Positions 14,093 to 20,804 of a stretch of DNA of 22,255 nucleotides are shown here, piece by piece (the first letter of the stretch is position 1; each line of letters begins with the position of its first letter). The stretch spans positions 1 to 22,255 of the forward strand of contig CAYVKB010000042.1 of the NCBI GenBank assembly GCA_964451985.1, given 5' to 3'. The position numbers and the translations under genes were made by a program. The stretch is from GBS-DC sp964451985. GTDB lineage: Bacteria; Armatimonadota; Fimbriimonadia; Fimbriimonadales; GBS-DC. The notes beneath the pieces are model-generated. The model saw only the letters and a program-made list of their open reading frames with translations. It had not been told where the DNA came from and ran no database searches.

Positions 14093-14907
14093 CGCGCGTG
14101 CGCCTCCACAGGTAGGAACATCTCCAGCAGATAGGTCAGCGACGAGCGCAGTTGCTTGCGGGGCACAATAAGGTCTACCATGCCGTGTTCGTGCTGGAAC
14201 TCGGCGGTTTGGAAGTTAGCAGGTGGCTTCCCAACGCTGGCTTGTGCCGCGACACGCTGCCCCGCAAAGCCGACCAGTGCGCCCGGTTCTGCTACAATCA
14301 CATCCGCCAGCGAGGCGAAACTTGCCAACACGCCCGCCATCGTCGGGTCGGTGAACACGGCGATATAGGGCATGCCCGCACGTTGCAGTCTGGTTACGGC
14401 GGCGGTGGTCTTCGCCATCTGCATGAGTGAAATCAACCCCTCCTGCATCCGCGCCCCGCCCGACGCGCAGAACAGAATCACGGGCAGCCTGCGCTCCGCC
14501 CCGCGCTCGAAGCACCGGGCGACTTTCTCGCCCACTACCGAACCCATGCTGCCCCCCATAAAACCGAAGTCCATCGCGCCAATCACGATTTCATAGCCGC
14601 CCAGCAGCGCAGTGCCCGAGAGAATCGCCTCATTTTCGCCCGATGCCGTCGCGCCTTTGCGTAGTTTATCGGCGTAGTCGGGGAAACCCAGCGGGTCGGC
14701 AGGGCGTAGGTCGGCGTCCGTTTCCTGAAATGTGTCGGGGTCTACGGTTAGCAGAATGCGTTCACGAGCGCGCAGGCGATGATGATGCCCGCAGTGGGGG
14801 CACACGCGCATCGCCCGCTCAAAATCGGGGCGGAACAGAATCTTCTTGCATTTTGCGCACTGCACCCACTGTTCCGAGTTCTCCTGCGCCACACCTCGCC
14901 TTTGCAT
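14089..14907 (-). CDS. accD: Acetyl-CoA carboxylase carboxyltransferase subunit beta
   Basis: Beta half of the carboxyltransferase. The 272-residue protein starts with the diagnostic zinc ribbon C17-x2-C20-x15-C36-x2-C39 (CAKC...CPHC), then LTVDPDTFQETDADL, DPLGFPDYADKL, GTALLGGYEIVIGAMDFGFMGGSMGSVVGEK, the oxyanion segment FCASGGARMQEGLISLMQMAKT, YIAVFTDPTMAGVLASFA and FAGQRVAAQ. ATG 14907 is chosen over in-frame GTG 14919 because GGGAGG lies 4 nt before it and partly inside the longer version. Together with accA it forms a two-gene operon. It lies just downstream of tRNA-Leu on the same strand, separated by two hairpins. Confidence 0.96.
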   Translation of the reverse strand: MQRRGVAQENSEQWVQCAKCKKILFRPDFERAMRVCPHCGHHHRLRARERILLTVDPDTFQETDADLRPADPLGFPDYADKLRKGATASGENEAILSGTALLGGYEIVIGAMDFGFMGGSMGSVVGEKVARCFERGAERRLPVILFCASGGARMQEGLISLMQMAKTTAAVTRLQRAGMPYIAVFTDPTMAGVLASFASLADVIVAEPGALVGFAGQRVAAQASVGKPPANFQTAEFQHEHGMVDLIVPRKQLRSSLTYLLEMFLPVEAHAR

Positions 14908-14926
14908 GCGCCCTCCCACTACGTGG

Positions 14927-14946
14927 CTTGGACCGTCTTGTCCAAG
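14927..14946. repeat. Hairpin between tRNA-Leu and accD
   Basis: CTTGGAC (14927-14933) and GTCCAAG (14940-14946) form a perfect 7-bp stem with a 6-base loop. It follows the hairpin at 14954-14975 when read in the direction of tRNA transcription and may be part of the tRNA 3' end or the accD leader. Confidence 0.4.
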
Positions 14947-14953
14947 CGACAGG

Positions 14954-14975
14954 GCACGGACGGGAATGTCCGTGC
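14954..14975 (-). terminator. Hairpin downstream of tRNA-Leu
   Basis: GCACGGAC (14954-14961) and GTCCGTGC (14968-14975) form a perfect 8-bp stem with a 6-base loop, starting 8 nt past the tRNA CCA end. No T-run follows on the minus strand, so termination or processing by this element is an inference. Confidence 0.4.
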
Positions 14976-14983
14976 ACTAATTC

Positions 14984-15072
14984 TGGTGCCGGAGGTGGGA
15001 CTCGAACCCACACCTGAGTCGCCCCAGACCGATTTTTGAGACCGGCGCGTCTACCCGTTCCGCCACTCCGGC
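14984..15072 (-). tRNA. tRNA-Leu (anticodon CAA)
   Basis: An 89-nt class II tRNA with the CCA end encoded. The acceptor stem pairs GCCGGAG with CTCCGGC. The anticodon arm reads CCGGT-CTCAAAA-ATCGG, giving anticodon CAA for UUG. The long variable arm TCTGGGGCGACTCAGG marks a leucine/serine type, and the T arm contains GTGGG-TTCGAGT-CCCAC. TATAAT lies 10 nt upstream of the 5' end on the minus strand. Confidence 0.95.
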
Positions 15073-15082
15073 TTGGACAGCA

Positions 15083-15104
15083 ATTATACCCTATTGGGTA
15101 TACC
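15083..15104. promoter_or_regulatory. Divergent promoters of tRNA-Leu and the S41 protease gene
   Basis: TATACCC (15085-15091) and GGGTATA (15096-15102) form a perfect inverted repeat around TATT. On the minus strand, TATAAT (15088-15083) serves the tRNA. On the plus strand, TATACC (15099-15104) lies 7 nt before ATG 15112. The layout matches the symmetrical thiG promoter, and the two polymerases could not bind at once. Confidence 0.5.
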
Positions 15105-15111
15105 TTTTGCG

Positions 15112-16410
15112 ATGAAACCACTGACTCAAATCGGATGGCTCCGTAGAGTGTCGCTGCTAATGCCCTTGCTCGCGCTTGCTGCCTGCGCGAACAGCCAGCG
15201 ACTCAGCGAGGCGCAACGGCAAGAGGTGTTCCGGTTCGTTTGGGAGGAGGTGCAACGCTCGCATTACGACCCCAAACTCGGCGGCGTGGATTGGAACGCG
15301 GTACGGGCGCAGTACGAACCGAAAGCCAGCGAAGCGAAGACCGACGACGAGTTCTACGCGGTGCTGAACCAGATGCTGGGCGAGTTGAAGCAGTCGCATT
15401 TTGGCGTGATTCCGCCGGGCGCGTTCGTGGCACAGGAGGAGGCGCGGGCACGCCTCGCCGACGGCGAGACAGGGCTGACCGTGCAGCTGGTGGAAGGACG
15501 CCCTGTTGTGACACGCGTGCGGGCAGGCTCGGCTGCGGCACGGATAGGTGTCCCTCCAGGCGCGGAGATACTTCAGATTGACGATGTGGATACGGAACAG
15601 CTCCTATCGCGCATCCGCGAACGCAAACTGCCCCCTGTGGAGGAACGGTTCGAGGCGTATCTGGCGTTTCGGGCGTTTCTGAGCGGGCGCAGGGGCAGTG
15701 AGGTGCGTATCCGCTATCGCGATTTGGACGGCAAGGAGCGAGATGTCTCTCTGACACGCGAGGCGGCGCGGGGCGAACGCGTGCAGTTCGGCTTCCTGCC
15801 TGAAATCCGCGTGCAGATTGAAAGCCGTATCTTGCCAGGGAACATCGGCTACCTTGCGTTCAACGCCTTCTTCCCGCCCGTGATGCGCGAGTTGCCCCAA
15901 CGGCTGCGCGAAATGGCGAATACCGACGGGCTGATTATCGACCTACGCGAGAACATCGGCGGTATCGGGCTGATGGCGGGCGGCGTAATGGGGCATTTGG
16001 TGCAGCGCGAGACGACGCTGGGCATCATGCGCCTGCGCGACGGCACATTCGGCATCGTCGCCTATCCGCAGAATCTGAACTATCGCAAGCCCGTGGTGGT
16101 GCTGGTAGACGAGTTCTCGGTCTCCACAGCGGAGATTCTGGCGGCGGGTTTGCAGGAGGCGAAACGCGCTACGGTTATTGGACGCCCGACGCCCGGCAAG
16201 GCGTTGCCCTCCAAAATCGTGCAGCTACCGCACGGAGGCTACCTGCAGTGCGTGTTGGCGGACTACGAGACGGCGCGTAAGAACCGCCTCGAGGGCGCAG
16301 GTGTGAAGCCCGACATTGTGGTCGAACTCACACGCGCCATGTTTCGAGACTCGCCCGACCCGGTGCTGCAACGCGCCGTGGAGTACTTAAAACAGGCGCC
16401 CGCTCAGTAG
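15112..16410 (+). CDS. S41-family C-terminal-processing-type peptidase, lipoprotein
   Basis: Exported serine protease anchored as a lipoprotein. The signal peptide ends in the lipobox LAAC, with lipidated Cys25. A helical N-terminal region is followed by a PDZ-like segment (about 118-160, GLTVQLVEGRPVVTRVRAGSAAARIGVPPGAEILQIDD) and the S41 core with IIDLRENIGGIG. The Ser-Lys dyad is S338 in DEFSVSTAE and K363 in GRPTPGKALPS, 25 residues apart as in Tsp/Prc. It would cleave extracytoplasmic proteins, often from the C-terminus. No Shine-Dalgarno precedes ATG 15112, and TATACC sits 7 nt upstream, suggesting leaderless expression; the frame opens earlier at TTG 15073 but that would overlap the promoter and tRNA. 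It overlaps the convergent FAD gene by 24 bp. Confidence 0.9.
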   Translation: MKPLTQIGWLRRVSLLMPLLALAACANSQRLSEAQRQEVFRFVWEEVQRSHYDPKLGGVDWNAVRAQYEPKASEAKTDDEFYAVLNQMLGELKQSHFGVIPPGAFVAQEEARARLADGETGLTVQLVEGRPVVTRVRAGSAAARIGVPPGAEILQIDDVDTEQLLSRIRERKLPPVEERFEAYLAFRAFLSGRRGSEVRIRYRDLDGKERDVSLTREAARGERVQFGFLPEIRVQIESRILPGNIGYLAFNAFFPPVMRELPQRLREMANTDGLIIDLRENIGGIGLMAGGVMGHLVQRETTLGIMRLRDGTFGIVAYPQNLNYRKPVVVLVDEFSVSTAEILAAGLQEAKRATVIGRPTPGKALPSKIVQLPHGGYLQCVLADYETARKNRLEGAGVKPDIVVELTRAMFRDSPDPVLQRAVEYLKQAPAQ

Positions 16411-18735
16411 GTACAGTGTTTGCGCCGCATCCGCGCGGCGGATGGGCGCGTCGGGCTGGAAGCGTAGCCCTTCAGGTGTGAACGCATCGAAGCCGTCCCA
16501 AATCACAGGGCTGAAGCGTCGCTCCGCCAGCTGCGCGATGAACGGAAAGTCGGGGTCGGTGGACGGCACATCGATATAGGGCGAGATTTGCCCCATCGCG
16601 CGGTTCCACTCGCCCGGTTCCAGAATCGCCATCGCGCGGGTTAGCCAGCGGATGAAGTCGCGCCGCTTGATAGGTTCGTCAGGGTTGAAGCGGCGGTTCT
16701 CCGTGCGCTCAATCACGCCCAGCAGAAAGAGGTTTTGCACGGGCACGGCGTAGGGGTGTCCGAACACGACATCGATGAACGCCAGCCCCTGAAACCGCTC
16801 TTCGGGCAGGTTGGGCTTGAGAGTGCGCAGGTGCTTCCACAAGACCCGCGCCGCCTCGCCGCGCGTGAGGGGTTGGTCGGGCTGCATCTGCTCCGTTGGG
16901 AAGTAGCCCCGCGCCGCCAAAAACTGAATCGCTTCAAAGTGGCGCGTGGCGGGCGTCACATCGGGGAAGAAGTAGATGTACTGCTGGAACCGCCGCAGCA
17001 GCTCGCGCTGAATGTCGGCAGGGTTTACACGTCGCAAGGGAACACCTGTTTGCAAACTAATCGCCGCCGCAATCGCCGCTGCCTGCCCCATATTCATCCG
17101 CACCGGCTCCATGCGTAGGCTGCCAATCGCCACGTGGCTCGCCGAGACGCAGGTGGTCACCAGCAAGCCCTCCACGCGCTTAGGCACCAACACGCCGTAA
17201 GGCACTTGGTACCACGGCGTATATTGGAAAATCCAGAACTCGCCTTCGCCCATGTGCGCGATGTCGGGTATAGGTTCGCCTTCTTTTACGACTACGCGGC
17301 GTACGGCGTGCGAGTCCATCGGATAGTCGCCAATCGCGATGCTATCCGCACGAACACGCTCCCGCGCCAGTGTGATATCTAACTGTTGCAGGAACACCTC
17401 GCCCTCGATGCGCCGCGCCTTGCGCACGTAGAGAATCGGCGGCAGATTGTCGCTGTCGCGGAACTCATCCTCCGCCAGCCCTAAGTTTGGCTGCCCCAGT
17501 TCAGTCTGGATGTAGTGCAGGTAGCCCAGCACGTGGTTTTTGTAAATCTGATAGATGCGCTGACGCTCTTCCCAACTCGCGGTGGGGTAGCGGTAATTCA
17601 CCTCTTGAAGCGTCGTGCCGTGCGGGTGCTGATTCACCTCGAACTTGTTGCCCGGAATGCGCCCGAACTGGAACGCCCACGACCGCTCCCACGGCGGCGA
17701 CAGCACATATTCCAGGCGGTTATAGCCCGGCGGCGGGTCGCCCACCTGTGGGTTCGGGTAGTTCTGCACAATCATCAGGATGGCGTAGCCGGGAATGCGG
17801 CGGTCGCCTTCGCCCGTGCTGCCGGGCAGCAGGCGGTCGTTGAGTCGGTCGTAAAAAATTACGCCTGCATGGGGTTCTTCGGGGCTGCGAGGCTCGCGTC
17901 CGATGCGATAGGGCGCGCCCGCCCACGCTGCAATGTCGCCCTCGGCAGTGGCGTCAATCACCACATCGGCAAAGAACCGCCCGCGCCGCATGCCATCTAA
18001 AGTCACGAACTCCACGCCCGTGATACGGTTTCCTCGCTTGAACACGCGTGTGGGGCGCGCGCCGAAGTATAAATCGATGTTCGGCTCGGCGTACACCATC
18101 TGCTTAATCAGCATATTCGCGACCCACGGCTCGAAGTTCAGTCCGTTGCGGTAGAAGTAGACGGTGGTATCGTCACCGCGTGCTTTGTAGTAGGCTTCCA
18201 CGCGCTGGCGGAACTCCTCATACAGCCCGTTAATGCGTGAGGCTTGGCGCACATCGGTGACGGCAACGCCATTGGTAATCATCCCACCGAGTCGGTTGGT
18301 CGGTTCCATCAGCGCGACCTTAACCCCCATGCGCGCTGCGGTAATCGCCGCGCCTACGCCCGACGCTGTGCCACCTACAATCAGAATCGGGTAGCGGGCT
18401 TCTGGGGGCAAGGCACGATAGGTGCGGTCGGTACGCTCTACCGCCTCAGAAACGCGCCCGTCGGCGTAAACTGCCTGCACTGATAGTCGATATTCGCGTC
18501 CTGCGGTCAGCCCTGTGAAGTCGTAGGATTTCACCTCCGCGCCCACTTCGGCGACCTGCACTCCGTCCAGGAACACGCGATAGCCTGCGGGGGAGTCGTT
18601 GCGCGGGGGCAGCCAGAACAAAGTGATTCGCTCTGTGCTGCGGGGGATTGCCTCTACCGAACGGGGAACCGCCTGCGTGAAGCCTGCAGACATCAACGCT
18701 ATCCATAGCCCAGCCAACAGCCATCCTCGTTTCAT
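16387..18735 (-). CDS. Exported FN3 - FAD oxidoreductase - SLH fusion protein
   Basis: A 782-residue surface enzyme. Residues 1-22 are a signal peptide (WLLAGLWIALMSAGFTQA). Residues about 28-104 form a fibronectin type III module (ITLFWLPPRNDSPAGYRVFLDG...YDFTGLTAGREYRLSVQAVYADG). Residues about 116-585 are a FAD-dependent oxidoreductase of the FAD_oxidored (PF12831) type, with the dinucleotide fold ILIVGGTASGVGAAITAARMG, NRLGGMITNG, VVIDATAEGDIAAWAG and a late LLVTTCVSASHVAIGSLRMEPVRMNMGQAA. Residues 590-782 are three SLH domains (FPDV..., FIDV..., YIDV...) that would bind the cell wall. The substrate is unknown; related proteins are often annotated as xanthan lyase-like. ATG 18735 has AGGAGGT 6-8 nt upstream; the frame extends further without homology. 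Confidence 0.9.
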   Translation of the reverse strand: MKRGWLLAGLWIALMSAGFTQAVPRSVEAIPRSTERITLFWLPPRNDSPAGYRVFLDGVQVAEVGAEVKSYDFTGLTAGREYRLSVQAVYADGRVSEAVERTDRTYRALPPEARYPILIVGGTASGVGAAITAARMGVKVALMEPTNRLGGMITNGVAVTDVRQASRINGLYEEFRQRVEAYYKARGDDTTVYFYRNGLNFEPWVANMLIKQMVYAEPNIDLYFGARPTRVFKRGNRITGVEFVTLDGMRRGRFFADVVIDATAEGDIAAWAGAPYRIGREPRSPEEPHAGVIFYDRLNDRLLPGSTGEGDRRIPGYAILMIVQNYPNPQVGDPPPGYNRLEYVLSPPWERSWAFQFGRIPGNKFEVNQHPHGTTLQEVNYRYPTASWEERQRIYQIYKNHVLGYLHYIQTELGQPNLGLAEDEFRDSDNLPPILYVRKARRIEGEVFLQQLDITLARERVRADSIAIGDYPMDSHAVRRVVVKEGEPIPDIAHMGEGEFWIFQYTPWYQVPYGVLVPKRVEGLLVTTCVSASHVAIGSLRMEPVRMNMGQAAAIAAAISLQTGVPLRRVNPADIQRELLRRFQQYIYFFPDVTPATRHFEAIQFLAARGYFPTEQMQPDQPLTRGEAARVLWKHLRTLKPNLPEERFQGLAFIDVVFGHPYAVPVQNLFLLGVIERTENRRFNPDEPIKRRDFIRWLTRAMAILEPGEWNRAMGQISPYIDVPSTDPDFPFIAQLAERRFSPVIWDGFDAFTPEGLRFQPDAPIRRADAAQTLYLLSGRLF

Positions 18736-18769
18736 AACCAACCTCCTGCCTGCGTACTGCGGGGGCATG

Positions 18770-18775
18770 AGTGTA
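18770..18775 (-). promoter_or_regulatory. Possible -10 box of the FAD-SLH gene
   Basis: TACACT on the minus strand, giving a leader of about 28 nt that includes the AGGAGGT Shine-Dalgarno. No -35 hexamer was found at 17 bp. Confidence 0.3.
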
Positions 18776-18812
18776 CCTGACTTGCGGAGGTGCCTACGGG
18801 ATTTCCTGGGCA

Positions 18813-18860
18813 GAGTTCCACGTGCCTCGCGTAAACACCTACGCAAGGCGTATGGAGTTC
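18813..18860 (-). other. Imperfect long stem-loop upstream of the FAD-SLH gene
   Basis: An inner 9-bp stem (18825-18833 with 18840-18848; one G-U pair if transcribed from the minus strand) encloses the 6-base loop. Outer pairing extends to 18813 and 18860 with several mismatches. It may be a leader structure if transcription starts upstream, or a decayed repeat. It matches no riboswitch class that I recognise. Confidence 0.3.
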
Positions 18861-18926
18861 CGTACGTTTCAGATTGTTAGGGGTGTTGTTCGGCAGGGGT
18901 GATAGCCTTGCCCCTGAAGAATCCAA

Positions 18927-18961
18927 GCGCGGCGGCGTCCCCCCTCAAGACGCCGCCGCGC
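18927..18961. terminator. Strong GC-rich hairpin downstream of the HDOD gene
   Basis: GCGCGGCGGCGTC (18927-18939) and GACGCCGCCGCGC (18949-18961) form a perfect 13-bp stem with a 9-base loop. It lies 24 bases past the HDOD stop on the minus strand and before the FAD-SLH gene on the same strand. No T-run follows. It probably separates the two transcription units. Confidence 0.5.
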
Positions 18962-18984
18962 CCCCTCCCACACAATCTAACTGT

Positions 18985-19851
18985 TCACTTCAGCTGGAAC
19001 AACGCTTGCGACGCAGATAATAGCTCGCTCGCACGTTGTAAAAACAACTCCGACTCTTCAAGTGTCATGTTCAGCCGGTTCAGCACACGGGTATCGAACG
19101 GTTCCTGTGGCGCTTCGGGGTTCATCTGGTAGCCCAGCTGGTTCGCGCAATAGTCGGCGTACTCAATCAGGGCGCAGGTCGAATCGTTCACCTCGATCGA
19201 TTGATGGTGATAGCGAACCATATGGGCAATCGAGGTAGGCAGTTTCCATCGTTCAATCAACAGCGCCCCCACTTCCTCATGCGTGAAGCCAAACAGCTCC
19301 TGCTCCGCCTGATGCACGGGCTTACCCTGATGATGCACCATATCATGCAGCTCGCCCATCCAGTTGGTGAGGGCAGAGCTAATCACCAGTTTACCTACAT
19401 CGTGTAGCAAGCCTGCAGTGAACGCCTCGTTGCGCACGCGGGTATCGAACTGTCGCGCACCCATCTGGGTGATTAGTCCCACCGCCAGCGAGTGCGTCCA
19501 CATCCCGCTCACATGCGGCGTGTAGCCAATCAGCGCACGCTGAAACAGCGGATACGTCGCGGCAATTAGGGCAAGATTCTTCACGGTATTCATGCCCAGC
19601 ACCACCACCGCTTCCTCAATCGTCGCCACCTGACGACTCATACCGTAGTACGCCGAGTTCGCAATTCGCAACACGCGCGTCGTGAATCCCTGGTCTTTGC
19701 TAATCTCTTGCGCCACCTGCTGCGCATGCACGTTCGGGTCGTCCACCATTTGATAAACGCGCATCACCACCGCAGGCAAACTGGGCAAATCCTGCATGCG
19801 GGCAATCAGTTCATCCGCCGATTGAAACGTCCGTGTGAGCGTCGTTGGCAT
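18985..19851 (-). CDS. HDOD domain signalling protein
   Basis: A 288-residue cytosolic protein consisting almost wholly of an HDOD domain, a divergent HD-phosphohydrolase fold used in two-component, motility and stress signalling. Visible features are LPSLPAVVMRVYQMVDDPN (22-40), ISKDQGFTTRVLRIANSAYYGM (50-71), ATIEEAVVVLGMNTVKNLAL, WTHSLAVG (H120), GLLHDVGKLV (H150-D151 retained), FGFTHEEVGALLIERWKLP and MVRYHHQS. No receiver or GGDEF domain is attached. The substrate is unknown, and many HDOD proteins have no proven catalysis. ATG 19851 is preferred because GGAGG lies 7 nt upstream. It is divergent from the PTPS-like gene, with 68 bp between them. Confidence 0.9.
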   Translation of the reverse strand: MPTTLTRTFQSADELIARMQDLPSLPAVVMRVYQMVDDPNVHAQQVAQEISKDQGFTTRVLRIANSAYYGMSRQVATIEEAVVVLGMNTVKNLALIAATYPLFQRALIGYTPHVSGMWTHSLAVGLITQMGARQFDTRVRNEAFTAGLLHDVGKLVISSALTNWMGELHDMVHHQGKPVHQAEQELFGFTHEEVGALLIERWKLPTSIAHMVRYHHQSIEVNDSTCALIEYADYCANQLGYQMNPEAPQEPFDTRVLNRLNMTLEESELFLQRASELLSASQALFQLK

Positions 19852-19907
19852 CGCTATTCCTCCACAAGGGGGTTTTACCACAAGCGGGGGCGAAATTCAC
19901 ATCGGGG

Positions 19908-19919
19908 TATACTCTTGTT
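19908..19919 (+). promoter_or_regulatory. -10 box directly before ATG 19920
   Basis: TATACT (19908-19913) is followed by CTTGTT and then ATG. No Shine-Dalgarno and no -35 hexamer are seen. This is the leaderless pattern and decides the start against in-frame upstream codons. Confidence 0.5.
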
Positions 19920-20753
19920 ATGGCGCAGCGTGTGGCGTATTGGTTCGCCTTTGAGGCGTCGCACTTTTACCATTTGCCCCACCTCAGCGATTTAGAGAAC
20001 GCGCGTCTGTTTGGTAAAGCGGCGCGTCATCACGGACATAACTACCGCGTGCAAGTGGTCTACCGTGCTGCGCCTCAAGAACCGCCCTGCCAATTCCAAG
20101 AACTTGCTCGTGCCACACGCCGGCGTATCGACTCGCAGTTTGACCACCGCTGCATCAACGTCGAACATCCTGCCTTTCAGACTCAGTTGCCCACGACGGA
20201 GAACCTCGCACTATATCTGTGGCGCGACTTGCGCGATACGCTGGGCGCACCTGTGGAAGTGGTCAGCGTGCACGAGTCGGACACGCTGGCATCTACTTAT
20301 GCAGGCGAGCAAGCGTCCGATTCGGGGGGCAACTCGCGCCCTGTGGTCTCGATGACACGCACCTATATCTTCTCGGCGGCGCACAGGCTGTATAATCCGC
20401 AACTCAGCGATGAGGAAAACCGTGCGATTTACGGCAAATGCTCTAATCCGCACGGGCACGGGCACGATTATAAACTGGAAATCACTGTCAAGGGTGTGCC
20501 CGACCCAAGCACGGGCATGGTGATGAACATCACTGAGCTGGACACGCTGGTGAACGGGGAGGTACTCGCACACTTAGACCACAAGTTTCTGAATGAGGAG
20601 ACGCCCCCGTTTGACCAGATTCCGCCCACTTCGGAGAATCTTGTGGCGTTCATCGTGGCACGGTTGCAGCCCCATCTGCAAGGCGCGGCGCGATTGGCGG
20701 GCGTGCGCCTGTGGGAGACGCCCCGCAGCTATTTTGAATGGTTTGCGGATTAG
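19920..20753 (+). CDS. Tandem 6-pyruvoyltetrahydropterin synthase/QueD-like protein
   Basis: A 277-residue fusion of two T-fold domains of the PTPS/QueD family, which acts on dihydroneopterin triphosphate to make tetrahydropterins or the queuosine precursor CPH4. The C-terminal domain (about 146-277) looks complete: His155 in SAAHRL, the catalytic-type Cys174 in GKCSNPHGHGHDY with Zn ligands His180 and His182, LDHKFLN (D220-H221), PTSENLVAF and the final Glu266 in RLWETPRSYFEW. The N-terminal domain (about 1-130) keeps SHF (H15), HHGHNY (H38, H40), FDHRCIN, PTTENLALYL and HESD, but has Ala34 where the cysteine belongs. Single-domain members are about 120-150 residues, so this is a duplication-fusion. 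Whether it serves queuosine or a pterin pathway is unclear, since queE and queC are not nearby. Confidence 0.88.
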   Translation: MAQRVAYWFAFEASHFYHLPHLSDLENARLFGKAARHHGHNYRVQVVYRAAPQEPPCQFQELARATRRRIDSQFDHRCINVEHPAFQTQLPTTENLALYLWRDLRDTLGAPVEVVSVHESDTLASTYAGEQASDSGGNSRPVVSMTRTYIFSAAHRLYNPQLSDEENRAIYGKCSNPHGHGHDYKLEITVKGVPDPSTGMVMNITELDTLVNGEVLAHLDHKFLNEETPPFDQIPPTSENLVAFIVARLQPHLQGAARLAGVRLWETPRSYFEWFAD

Positions 20754-20791
20754 GCTACCTTGGACACCTGTGATAGCACGCGCACAACGCC

Positions 20792-20797
20792 GACAAT
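20792..20797 (+). promoter_or_regulatory. Possible -10 box 7 nt before fliI
   Basis: GACAAT lies 7 nt before ATG 20805. AAGG overlaps the 3' part of the spacer only 2 nt from the ATG, too close for a normal Shine-Dalgarno. It fits the leaderless pattern but is a weaker hexamer than the others. Confidence 0.3.
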
Positions 20798-20804
20798 TAA
20801 GGCG

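Noticed and set aside
14643..15039. Short plus-strand proteins across the tRNA-Leu gene
   Set aside because: These are the familiar spurious translations of the antisense strand of a tRNA gene.
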